Of a DNA stretch of 64,000 nt, positions 16,798 through 24,433 are shown in pieces. Origin of the DNA: Belnapia sp. F-4-1. Lineage in GTDB: Bacteria; Pseudomonadota; Alphaproteobacteria; Acetobacterales; Acetobacteraceae. A model generated the notes under the pieces. The model was given only the letters and a program-made list of their open reading frames with translations. It was not told where the DNA came from and made no database searches. The position numbers were made by a program, and so were the translations under genes. Every line of letters starts with the position of its first letter. Position 1 is the first letter of the stretch. The DNA is taken from assembly GCF_000802185.1 (NCBI RefSeq), contig NZ_KN676113.1, positions 4,780,018 to 4,844,017 of the forward strand, in the 5' to 3' direction.

Positions 16798-17253
16798 TCA
16801 GGATGGGGTGCGCGGCGCAAGCCATCCCATGCTGGCTGCCGGTTCGGCATCGACCGTCGGGAGATAGGGCTTGATGTCAAGCAGCGGCGTGCCGCTGGCG
16901 CAGTCGAGGTTGCGGATAAGCAGCACGCCGGGCCCGTCGAACCCCTCGAATTGCACGACGGAGAGGGCGATGGGGTTGGGCCTGACCGGGGCGCGGGTGG
17001 CGAATACGCCGCGCGGACCGGCGGCGAAGCGAGGGGTGATGGCGAGAGGCGCCGGCCGTGCCAGATGCATCCAGTAGAGCAGGATCAGGTGCGAGAAGCT
17101 GTCAAGCTGATCGAGTCCGGCGCGGAACTCCTCGCCGACGACGGCACGGCAGAGCGGGCGCGGGTTGGGCAGGCGGCCGTTGCGGGGGCAATCAGCCGGG
17201 CTCGGCCAAGGCGTCTCGAGATGGCCGATGGGGGTGAGGGTGAAGCCGGGCAC
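16798..17253 (-). CDS. trmO: tRNA (N6-threonylcarbamoyladenosine(37)-N6)-methyltransferase TrmO
   Basis: This 151-residue TsaA-like beta-barrel protein uses SAM to methylate t6A37 of tRNA-Thr species. Motifs are FTLTPIGHLETPW at the N-terminus, FSHLILLYWMH in the middle, GVFATRAPVRPNPIALSVV (substrate pocket) and GTPLLDIKPYLPTVD near the end. It lacks the extra C-terminal domain of E. coli TrmO, as many alphaproteobacterial members do. It stands alone, convergent with the chemoreceptor gene. Confidence 0.88.
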   Translation of the reverse strand: MPGFTLTPIGHLETPWPSPADCPRNGRLPNPRPLCRAVVGEEFRAGLDQLDSFSHLILLYWMHLARPAPLAITPRFAAGPRGVFATRAPVRPNPIALSVVQFEGFDGPGVLLIRNLDCASGTPLLDIKPYLPTVDAEPAASMGWLAPRTPS

Positions 17254-17289
17254 TCGGGAAGCATAGGCATCGCCGCATGCCGCGGCGAG

Positions 17290-17508
17290 TCAGCGGGCCT
17301 GGATGTAGGGGTTGGGCGGAATGACGGGCGTCGTCGTCGGGCTGCGATTGGGCAACGGCGCGCGGATGCCGGGATCGACGCCGGCTTCGGGCCGGAGCAG
17401 GCCGGTATTGGCCGGGGCCGCCTCGCTGCGGATGAGACCGCCGGGGCGGTCCTCATGCGGCGTGCAGGCGGCGAGCAGGGACAGGGCGAGGATCACCGGG
17501 AGGCGCAT
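17290..17508 (-). CDS. Small lipoprotein
   Basis: This 72-residue protein has a short lipoprotein signal: MRLPVILALSLLAAC with lipidation Cys15. The mature part is hydrophilic and Pro-rich (PNRSPTTTPVIPPNPY). The function is not recognised. Its ATG (17506-17508) overlaps the last 16 bases of the upstream CoA-transferase gene, suggesting translational coupling and membership in the amidohydrolase operon. Confidence 0.65.
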   Translation of the reverse strand: MRLPVILALSLLAACTPHEDRPGGLIRSEAAPANTGLLRPEAGVDPGIRAPLPNRSPTTTPVIPPNPYIQAR

Positions 17509-18737
17509 GCAGCAGTAACGTCCGGCGCGGTTGCCGGTTCGGCGGCGCGGACGGCGCCGCTCGCCAGCAATGCAGCGATCTCCGGCTCGGCATAGCCGGC
17601 CTCCTGGAGGATCGCGGCGCTTTGCTCGCCGAGGCGCGGAGCCGGAGCGCGTTCGCCAGCCGGGTTGGCGGAGAAGGCGAAGGGTATGGCCATGCGGGTG
17701 AGCGAGCCCTCGGTCGGGTGCTCCTCGCGGCCGAAGAAGCCGGTTGCCCGGAGATGCGGGTCCTCGAAGACGCTTTCCAGCGTGTGGACGGGCGTCACCG
17801 GCAGATCGGCGGCGGCGAGGAGTTCCATCCATTCGGCGGTGGTGCGGGTCAGGAATTCCTCGGCGAGCATGGCCAGCACCTCGTCGATATGGCGGGTGCG
17901 GGTGGCGTGGCTGGCGAAGCGCGGGTCGGTCGCCACCAAGTCGGGCCAGCCGACGGCGGCGCAGAAGCTGCGCCATTGCCGGTCGTTGTAGATCATCGTG
18001 CAGACATGGCCGTCCCGCGTGCGGTAGGGGCGGCGGTCGGGCGAGAGCAGGCGGCCATAGCCGCCGGCATCGAGCGGCGGGTCGAAGGTCTTGCCGCCGA
18101 GATGGTCGCCGAGGACGAAGTTCAGCATCGTCTCGAACATCGGCACCTCGACCAGCTGCCCCTCCCCACCCCGCTCGCGGTGGACCAGCGCCGCGTTGAT
18201 GGCGCCGAGGGCGGCGAGGCCGGTGATGCGGTCCGCCATGGCGAGCGGCGCATAGCGCGGGGTGCCGTCGCCGGTGCGGGATTGCAGATGGGCGATGCCG
18301 GCGGCGCCCTGCATCAGGTCGTCATAGGCCGGGCGCGGGGCGTAGGGGCCGGATTGGGCGTAGCCGAGCACCGCGGCGTAGACGAGGCGCGGGTTGACGG
18401 TGCGCAGCGCCGGGTAGTCGAGGCCGAGGCGGGCCATGGCCGCGGGGCGGATATTGGTCACGAGCACATCGGCGGTGCGGGCCAGGCGCAGCAGCACCTC
18501 GCGCGCCTCCGGCCGCTTCAGGTCGAGGGCGATGCTGCGCTTGCCGCGGTTGATGGTGAGGAACATGCCGCCCATCCCGGGACTGCGGCCGGGGCCGATA
18601 AGGCGGACCATGTCGCCTTCCGGCGCTTCCACCTTGGTGACTTCAGCCCCCATCTCGGCCAGGAGCTGGGTGCAGTAGGGGCCGACGAGGACGGTCGTCA
18701 GGTCGAGCACGCGGATGCCCGCGAGTGGTCCGGGCAT
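17493..18737 (-). CDS. CaiB/BaiF family III CoA transferase
   Basis: This 414-residue CoA transferase has the standard layout. The N-terminal part (PLAGIRVLDLTTVLVGP, GKRSIALDLKRPEA) is followed by a region with the likely catalytic Asp (MADRITGLAALG) and a small C-terminal domain (YRTRDGHVCTMIYND). It transfers CoA to an unidentified carboxylate. The ATG at 18735-18737 has GGAGGA nine bases upstream. It lies 22 bases downstream of an amidohydrolase gene and overlaps the small lipoprotein gene. Confidence 0.9.
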   Translation of the reverse strand: MPGPLAGIRVLDLTTVLVGPYCTQLLAEMGAEVTKVEAPEGDMVRLIGPGRSPGMGGMFLTINRGKRSIALDLKRPEAREVLLRLARTADVLVTNIRPAAMARLGLDYPALRTVNPRLVYAAVLGYAQSGPYAPRPAYDDLMQGAAGIAHLQSRTGDGTPRYAPLAMADRITGLAALGAINAALVHRERGGEGQLVEVPMFETMLNFVLGDHLGGKTFDPPLDAGGYGRLLSPDRRPYRTRDGHVCTMIYNDRQWRSFCAAVGWPDLVATDPRFASHATRTRHIDEVLAMLAEEFLTRTTAEWMELLAAADLPVTPVHTLESVFEDPHLRATGFFGREEHPTEGSLTRMAIPFAFSANPAGERAPAPRLGEQSAAILQEAGYAEPEIAALLASGAVRAAEPATAPDVTAACASR

Positions 18738-18759
18738 GCGGCCGGTTCCTCCGATATGG

Positions 18760-19866
18760 TTAGCGCAGGCCGTACACCGCCCGGGCATTGTCGGCCAGGA
18801 TCGCCCGGCGCTCCGCCTCGCTCAAGGGTAGCTTGAAGGCGTAGCGCGGGTCGTCGCTGTCCCAATGCGGGTAGTCGGTGGCGAAGAGCAGGCGGTCGCG
18901 GCCGATCCAGTCGATCAGCGTGCGGAGATGTTCGGGGCGCTCCGGCTCCTCGACCGGCTGGGTGGTGAACCAGAGATGCGACTTCAGGTAGTCGGAGGGC
19001 TTGCGCTGCAGGTGCGGCACCTCCGAGCGCAGGCTTCGCCACAGCCCGTCCATGCGCCAGCCGAGCGAGGGCACCCAGCCGAAGCCGCCCTCGATGATAA
19101 CGACCTTCAGCCGGGGGAAGCGGTCGAAGACGCCTTCCAGGATGAAGCTGGCGCAAAGCGCAGCCATGCTCATGGCAACCGCCTGGTGCTCCTCGAAATA
19201 GAAGCTCGGCCAGCCGCCGCCGGTCACCGGATGGCCGCTGGTGCCGAGGCTGTGCAGGCCGAGCGGCAGGCCGTGATGCTCGGCGGCCTCGTAGATTGGC
19301 CAGTAGCGTTGGCGGCCGAGCGGCTCCAGCGCCCGCGACACCATGGCGACCTGGACGAAGTCGGGCTGACCGGCCCAGCGCTCGATCTCGCGGACCGAGG
19401 CGGCGGCGTCTTCGCCGGGGACGCAGATCGTGGCCTTGAGGCGGGGCTCGCGGGCGGTCCAGTCCTCGCGCATCCAGTCGTTGACGGCACGGCTCAGCGC
19501 CTCGGCGAAGCCCGGGTTGCGCTCGTCCATGCCGCGGGCGGCGAGCGGCTGGAGCATGCCGTATTCGATGTCGAGAAGGTCGAGATGCTGCTCGCGCATG
19601 AATTCAAGGTCGGAGCCGGGCGGGCCGCCGCCGGGCGGCCAGGAATCGTAGCGCGAGAGGGCGGGCGTCGCCTTCGGATAGGGGTGGCCGGTGGCGAAGG
19701 GCTGGCGCAGGCGTAGGCCGTATTCCTGCCGGTGGCGGCGCCAGCGCTCCGGCAGCCAGCGGTCGAGCACGGCCAGGTCGCGCGGCGCCGGGTGTATGTC
19801 GCAATCGATCAGGCGAAGGCGGGAAGCGGCGGGCGCCTCCTGGCGGGGCAGCGTGCTGGTGCTCAT
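18760..19866 (-). CDS. Amidohydrolase 2 family metal-dependent hydrolase/decarboxylase
   Basis: This 368-residue TIM-barrel enzyme belongs to the amidohydrolase_2 (ACMS decarboxylase-like) family. It has an early Asp-x-His metal motif in LIDCDIHP, a mid-sequence His (GLPLGLHS), FDRFPRLKVVIIEGGFGWVP and the late ATDYPHWDSD block carrying the last metal Asp. Members hydrolyse or decarboxylate carboxylated ring compounds. The ATG overlaps the upstream paralogue's stop (ATGA), so the two are translated together. The substrate is unknown. Confidence 0.88.
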   Translation of the reverse strand: MSTSTLPRQEAPAASRLRLIDCDIHPAPRDLAVLDRWLPERWRRHRQEYGLRLRQPFATGHPYPKATPALSRYDSWPPGGGPPGSDLEFMREQHLDLLDIEYGMLQPLAARGMDERNPGFAEALSRAVNDWMREDWTAREPRLKATICVPGEDAAASVREIERWAGQPDFVQVAMVSRALEPLGRQRYWPIYEAAEHHGLPLGLHSLGTSGHPVTGGGWPSFYFEEHQAVAMSMAALCASFILEGVFDRFPRLKVVIIEGGFGWVPSLGWRMDGLWRSLRSEVPHLQRKPSDYLKSHLWFTTQPVEEPERPEHLRTLIDWIGRDRLLFATDYPHWDSDDPRYAFKLPLSEAERRAILADNARAVYGLR

Positions 19867-20921
19867 GCGACGCACTCCTTCAGCCGGGGATAGATCGCCA
19901 GGGCATTCTCCCGCAGCACCTTGCGGTGCAGCCGGGCGGGCAGGCCGGGGGGCAGCGCCCCCCCGCCGTCGAAACGCGCATGCGGGTAGTCGGTGGCGAA
20001 AAGCAGCATCTCGTCGCAATCGATCATCTCAAGCAGCGCCGCCATCTCGCCCGGGTCCTCCGGCGCATCGGCGGGCTGGATGGAGATGCGGATGCTCTCA
20101 CGCAGGATCTCGGCCGGCGAGCGGTCCACCCAGGGGATTTCCTGGCGCATGGCGCGCCACATCTTCACCCCGCGCCAGAGGAAGTTCGGCACCCAGCCGA
20201 AGCCGCTCTCCAGCAGCACCACCTTCAGCGCGGGATATTTGGTGAAAGCCCCCTCCCCGATCAGGCTGAGCAGCTGGCTCTGGAAGGTCTGGGCGAAAAC
20301 GGTGTGGTCCTCGATCATGTAGGTCGGCCAGCCATTCGCGGTCGGGGCGTGGCGGGCGGCACTGCCGGCATGGATGGCGATGGGCAGGCCGTGGCGCTCG
20401 GCGGCGGCCAGGATCGGCCAGTTGACGCGGCGGCCGATCAGCGTCTCGGCGCTGCCGAGGAGCAGCACATGGACGAAGCGCGGGTCGGCGGCGCGGCGCT
20501 CGATCTCCTCCACCGCCAGCGCGGGGTCTTCGGCCGGGATGAGGATGCCGGCGCGCAGCCGCGGCTCGGCGTCGAGCCAGTGGGCGGCGACCCAGTCATT
20601 GGCGGCGCGGCAAAGGGCGGCGGCGAGATCGGCATTGTGCAGTGCGGGCGCCCCGAAGAGCGGGTTGCAGATGCCGATCGCGGTGCCGAAGGGGTCGAGC
20701 GCCTCGCGCCGCATCGCCTCGACGGTGGCGCCGGCGATGCCCTTCGCATCGCGCCAGTCGGTGCGGGCGGTCAGCGGGGCGCCGCGGGGGTAGAGGGCGA
20801 GGTCGAGGTCGTCGATGCCGCGGCTGGCGATCACCTCGCGCCAGAAGGGTTCGAGATGCGGCAGCAGGGCCTGGCAACCGGGCAAAGCCGGGTGCAGGTC
20901 GACATCGATGGCGCCATCCAT
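19863..20921 (-). CDS. Amidohydrolase 2 family protein (paralogue)
   Basis: This 352-residue paralogue of the following gene has IDVDLHP as the metal motif, GLPIAIHAGS, KYPALKVVLLESGFGWVP and LLFATDYPHARFDG. Having two adjacent paralogues with a 4-base ATGA overlap suggests a heteromeric enzyme or two sequential steps. It is the first gene of the operon (amidohydrolase, amidohydrolase, CoA transferase, lipoprotein). The start at 20919-20921 was chosen because the domain begins there and a GAGAGG site precedes it. Confidence 0.88.
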   Translation of the reverse strand: MDGAIDVDLHPALPGCQALLPHLEPFWREVIASRGIDDLDLALYPRGAPLTARTDWRDAKGIAGATVEAMRREALDPFGTAIGICNPLFGAPALHNADLAAALCRAANDWVAAHWLDAEPRLRAGILIPAEDPALAVEEIERRAADPRFVHVLLLGSAETLIGRRVNWPILAAAERHGLPIAIHAGSAARHAPTANGWPTYMIEDHTVFAQTFQSQLLSLIGEGAFTKYPALKVVLLESGFGWVPNFLWRGVKMWRAMRQEIPWVDRSPAEILRESIRISIQPADAPEDPGEMAALLEMIDCDEMLLFATDYPHARFDGGGALPPGLPARLHRKVLRENALAIYPRLKECVA

Positions 20922-21070
20922 GCCCTGTTTCCTCTCCCCTTGGTGGGGATGCTGCACCCCGGCCGGAAGGGTGGTCAACGATCGGGATCGGAGGGCACCA
21001 ACGGGCGGTTAATCTTCTACCGTTACTTCCACCAGGGCGTGAGACACCGCCTTCGAGGAAAGCTGAACGG

Positions 21071-21250
21071 ATGAGCCTCCCCTTCCCGCCCACACCGGCC
21101 CTGATCCTGCTGTCAGCCGTCCTGGGGCTGCTGCTGCCCGTGCCGATGGTGCTGGCGTTCGGCCTGATCCTCGCGCTCGGCTTCGCCATCGACATGGCGG
21201 CCCTGCGCCGGCAGGCGGCGCCGGCTCTGCTGCAGCTCCACGAGCGGTAG
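21071..21250 (+). CDS. Small hydrophobic membrane protein
   Basis: This 59-residue reading frame has two hydrophobic stretches (about residues 8-22 and 26-42) ending in a basic tail with Arg-Arg and HER. GAGGA lies ten bases before the ATG. No family is recognised. Its amino-acid composition is that of a real membrane peptide, not a shadow frame, and no better gene occupies either strand here. It lies 63 bases before an SDR gene on the same strand. Confidence 0.5.
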   Translation: MSLPFPPTPALILLSAVLGLLLPVPMVLAFGLILALGFAIDMAALRRQAAPALLQLHER

Positions 21251-21313
21251 GGCACAAGCCTTACGCCGGCGACAGAGTCAGGCCTAGGATCGTCTCCAAG
21301 GCGGGAGGATGCG

Positions 21314-22087
21314 ATGGCCGAGGCAGCACCGGGCAATCTGGGCGAGTATGGGCTGGCGGGGAAGGTCGCTGTCGTCACTGGCGGCAGCAGCGGCATCGGC
21401 GCCGCCACCGTCCGGCGCCTCGCCGCGGCAGGCGCGACCCTCGCCATAGGCTACAATGCCGGGGCGGAGCGCGCGACGAGCCTGATCGCCGGCTTGCCGG
21501 GCGCGGGGCATATCGCCCTGCCCACGCCGATGGAGGACAGCGACGCCCTGCGTGCCGCCGCCGCCGCAGTGGAAGCGAGGCTCGGCCGCTGCGACGTGCT
21601 GGTGAACTCCGCCGGTGCCACCCGCGCCGTCCCGCATGCCGATCTCGACGGGCTGGACGATGCGCTGATCGACCGCGTGCTGGTGACCAATGTGCGCGGC
21701 CCCTTCGCTACCATTCGCGCCTTTGCCCCATTGTTGCGGCGGAGCGGGGATGGGGTGATCGTCAACATCTCCTCGCTCGCGGCGCAGAAGGGCTCCGGCA
21801 GCAGCATCATCTACGGCGCCTCCAAGGCGGCCCTCGATACGATGGGAATGGCCTTGGCACGGGTCCTGGGGCCGGAGGTCCGGGTGCTCACCATCTCTCC
21901 CGCAGCGGTCGCCACCGATTTCGTGCCGGGGCGCAGCCGGGCGGCGGTGGAGAAGCAGGCGGCCGCTTCGCCGCTGCGGCGGGTGACGGAAGCCGATGAC
22001 GTGGCGCTCGCCATCATGGGTGCCATCACCCACCTGCGCCTGAGCACGGGCACCGCCATCCTGGTGGATGGCGGGGTCCACCTTTGA
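21314..22087 (+). CDS. SDR family NAD(P)-dependent oxidoreductase
   Basis: This 257-residue classical short-chain dehydrogenase/reductase has the cofactor motif TGGSSGIG (about 22-29), NSAG, NISS with the catalytic Ser, and YGASK with catalytic Tyr and Lys. It ends in TAILVDGGVHL, as in the FabG-like group. It reduces a ketone or oxidises an alcohol of unknown identity. GGGAGGATGCG precedes the ATG. Its TGA is back to back with the stop of the convergent membrane-protein gene. Confidence 0.92.
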   Translation: MAEAAPGNLGEYGLAGKVAVVTGGSSGIGAATVRRLAAAGATLAIGYNAGAERATSLIAGLPGAGHIALPTPMEDSDALRAAAAAVEARLGRCDVLVNSAGATRAVPHADLDGLDDALIDRVLVTNVRGPFATIRAFAPLLRRSGDGVIVNISSLAAQKGSGSSIIYGASKAALDTMGMALARVLGPEVRVLTISPAAVATDFVPGRSRAAVEKQAAASPLRRVTEADDVALAIMGAITHLRLSTGTAILVDGGVHL

Positions 22088-23527
22088 TCAGCCGGTGCCG
22101 CCGGCGCCGGCTAGCCCGCCGTCCTGCTGGCTCGTCGGCGCCCGCAGTTTCGGCCGCAGCACGACCAGGGCGACGAAGAGGCTGAGCCAGAGCAGCCGCG
22201 CCTGGTAGCGGTCGGCCAGGCCCGAGAGGCCACCCGTGACCGCCGCATTGCCGATCACCGCCGCGATCATCAGCACGGCCAGGGCCAGTTCCGGCAGCGA
22301 CCAGCCACGGCGGAAGGCCAGCACCAGCAACCCGACCAGGCCTAGGCAGAAGGCCCCGACATGCAGAGGCGTCAGCCGCTGTGCGAAGGGAAGAAGCTCG
22401 CCCAACTGCTGCCGGGAGTCGATATAGGCGCCGTGCTCTCGCGGGAAGTAGCGCGCGATCAGCGGCTCCGGCCCGGGCAGGTTGCGCCACGGCCCGAGCC
22501 CGTCGCCGCTGGCGGTGGTGACGAGCTGGTGCAGCGTATTGCGCGCGGCATCGGTCAGCACGCCGACGGGGTTCTCCGCGATGACGCCACGGATGATGGC
22601 CCGCGCCTCCTGCGTCCAGACCTTGGGCCCGCCGAGATCGGTGTAGAGCGGCCCGTCGAGTGTCCAGAGGAAGAGATTGTGCTCAGTTCCGATCCGGTCG
22701 AGCGCGCCGCAGATGCGGAAGCCGATCTCCGGGCAGCGCCGCTCGAGATAGTCGCGGCCGGCGCCGTCGAAGATCAGCCGCGTCGCCAGGAAGACCGAAC
22801 CGAAGGGCGACACCGAGATCACCCGATGGGCGAGGAAATTCACCGCCAGCAGCGCAACCACGGCGAGCGCGGTCGGCGCCAGCATGCGGCCCAGGCCACG
22901 CATCGCCGGCACTGCCCCGCGGCCGACGCCGAGCAGCAGCGCCGAAACCGCGGCCAGGCCGATGGCGAAGGGGATATGGCTCTGATGCACCATCACCGCG
23001 AGGGTAGTGAGGCCAAGCAGGTAGAAGCGTTCACCACGCCCGAGCGCCCGCCAGTGGAAACCCATCAGCCAGATGCAAAGCATCACGACGCCGGTGAAGA
23101 AATCCGGCATGATCTGCGCAGTAACGAAGGGCAGGCCGGTCAGCATCGCCAGCGCGGCGGCGGAGATCACCAGCGGCACCGGCCCCGGCTGGCGCTGCAC
23201 CCGCAGCACCAGGTGCAACAGATGCGCCACCATCAGCCCCTGGCCGATCACCACTGGCCAGAGCGAGACCCGCCAGTGCAGCGCATGGATGAAGAGGCTG
23301 TAGAAGGGCGGCCGGTCCCAGCCGACATAGCCCATCAGGGCTTGGCCGAGATAGGTGCCGGTATCGGCGAAGACCAGCGGATAGCCGTTCCAGATTGCCG
23401 GCCAGACCAGCAGGATGGCGGCCAGGCCGATGGCCCAAGGCGGGGTCGTTTCGGCGCTGGATGCGCCTCCTGACGTCAACGGCAACGGAACCGCTGACAG
23501 GTTCTGTGGTTGCATCCCATCGGGCAT
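22088..23527 (-). CDS. Polytopic membrane protein, GT-C glycosyltransferase-like
   Basis: The 479-residue protein has about nine to eleven hydrophobic segments. An early loop with WNGYPLVFADTGTYL followed by RPPFYSLFIH resembles the Asp-containing first periplasmic loop of GT-C lipid-linked glycosyltransferases. A large soluble loop lies around residues 255-375 (ERRCPEIGFRIC, TDAARNTLHQLV). No specific family can be named, and a role in envelope glycan transfer is inference. The start codon is uncertain: ATG 23527 has no clear ribosome site, and an in-frame ATG lies four codons later. Confidence 0.7.
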   Translation of the reverse strand: MPDGMQPQNLSAVPLPLTSGGASSAETTPPWAIGLAAILLVWPAIWNGYPLVFADTGTYLGQALMGYVGWDRPPFYSLFIHALHWRVSLWPVVIGQGLMVAHLLHLVLRVQRQPGPVPLVISAAALAMLTGLPFVTAQIMPDFFTGVVMLCIWLMGFHWRALGRGERFYLLGLTTLAVMVHQSHIPFAIGLAAVSALLLGVGRGAVPAMRGLGRMLAPTALAVVALLAVNFLAHRVISVSPFGSVFLATRLIFDGAGRDYLERRCPEIGFRICGALDRIGTEHNLFLWTLDGPLYTDLGGPKVWTQEARAIIRGVIAENPVGVLTDAARNTLHQLVTTASGDGLGPWRNLPGPEPLIARYFPREHGAYIDSRQQLGELLPFAQRLTPLHVGAFCLGLVGLLVLAFRRGWSLPELALAVLMIAAVIGNAAVTGGLSGLADRYQARLLWLSLFVALVVLRPKLRAPTSQQDGGLAGAGGTG

Positions 23528-23584
23528 TGTCGTTGCGCTCGGCTGGTGGGATCTCCCGGGTAACGCTGCAAACGTTGGGAGTCA

Positions 23585-23604
23585 TTTATCAGATTGTTGA
23601 TAAA
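23585..23604. promoter_or_regulatory. Operator-like palindrome upstream of the rutB homologue
   Basis: The perfect arms TTTATCA (23585-23591) and TGATAAA (23598-23604) are separated by six bases. This is an AT-rich 20-bp dyad in a 70% GC background, between divergent genes. It has the size of a dimeric repressor site (GntR- or TetR-type). It does not match the RutR consensus that I recall (TGACCA/TGGTCA arms). Confidence 0.55.
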
Positions 23605-23628
23605 CAGGAACGTGATGATCGTTAAATG

Positions 23629-23649
23629 GCACGTCACGTGCTTGCAAGC
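23629..23649. promoter_or_regulatory. Two overlapping palindromes upstream of the rutB homologue
   Basis: GCACGT-C-ACGTGC (23629-23641) is followed at once by the perfect ten-base palindrome GCTTGCAAGC (23640-23649). Together with the dyad at 23585-23604 they form a cluster ending 29 bases before the rutB-like start codon. They could be regulator sites or a leader hairpin. Confidence 0.45.
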
Positions 23650-23677
23650 TGGTGCACATCTCAACGAGGGTCAGCCC

Positions 23678-24364
23678 ATGCGCCGCACCGTCCCGCTTGC
23701 CGCCCGGCCGGAGCCGATCGCCGTCATCCCGGAGGAGACGGCACTGATCGTCGTCGATATGCAGAACGCCTATCTCTCTCCAGGCGGCTATATCGATCTG
23801 GTGGGGTTCGATGTCGGCGGCGCTCCGCCCGTGATCGAGGAGACGGGGCGGGTGATTGCCGCCTGCCGGGCTGCCGGCATCCTAGTCATCTACCTCCAGA
23901 ACGGCTTCTCGCCAGACCAGCGTGAGGCGGGTGGCCCATCGGCTCCGGTCTGGCACAAGTCCAACGCCTTGAAATTCATGCGTGCCAACGAAGCCTTTGC
24001 CGGCACGCTCATCACCCATGGCACCTGGGACCATGCGATCGTCGATCCGCTGGCGCCGCAACCGGGCGACATCGTCGTGCCGAAGTCGCGCTACAGCGGC
24101 TTCGCCGGGACAGGGCTGGAGCAGATCCTCGCCTCGCGGCGGATCAGGACGGTGCTGGTGGCGGGGGTCGCCACCAATGTCTGCGTCGAGAGCACGATCC
24201 GGGATGCGTACCACCGGGAGTTCTTCCCGGTGATGGTGACCGACGCGACCATGGCGGCCGGCGGAGCGGCAGCGCAGGAAGCGACAGAATTCAATGTGGA
24301 AAAATTCTTCGGGTGGCTGGCCACCGGGGCCGAGGTACGCGCGGCCCTCTTGAACAACCAATAA
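23678..24364 (+). CDS. rutB: RutB-like ureidoacrylate amidohydrolase (isochorismatase family)
   Basis: This 228-residue cysteine hydrolase resembles E. coli RutB along its length (ARPEPIAV, VVDMQNAYLSPGGYIDLVGFDV, HKSNALKFMR, DIVVPKSRYSGF, VATNVCVEST). The catalytic triad is visible: Asp27, Lys136 and Cys169. RutB splits (peroxy)ureidoacrylate in pyrimidine ring degradation. No other rut gene lies within 20 kb, so either the pathway is encoded elsewhere or the enzyme acts on another ureido compound. The ATG at 23678 has GAGGG eight bases upstream; an upstream ATG would add a poorly coding extension that includes the palindromes. Confidence 0.85.
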   Translation: MRRTVPLAARPEPIAVIPEETALIVVDMQNAYLSPGGYIDLVGFDVGGAPPVIEETGRVIAACRAAGILVIYLQNGFSPDQREAGGPSAPVWHKSNALKFMRANEAFAGTLITHGTWDHAIVDPLAPQPGDIVVPKSRYSGFAGTGLEQILASRRIRTVLVAGVATNVCVESTIRDAYHREFFPVMVTDATMAAGGAAAQEATEFNVEKFFGWLATGAEVRAALLNNQ

Positions 24365-24372
24365 AAAGGCCG

Positions 24373-24411
24373 GGGAGAAGGTACTCTCCCGTTGGGGGCA
24401 GTGCCCCCAAC
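24373..24411. terminator. Double hairpin between convergent rutB-like and pntB genes
   Basis: GGGAGA/TCTCCC (24373-24378 and 24385-24390) is followed directly by GTTGGGGGCA/TGCCCCCAAC (24391-24411). The pair lies nine bases after the rutB-like stop and 22 before the pntB stop. It probably ends transcription from both sides. Its twin-palindrome form also resembles dispersed REP-type elements; no second copy is in the window. Confidence 0.6.
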
Positions 24412-24433
24412 CCCTCGTCTATTTCTATGAGTG

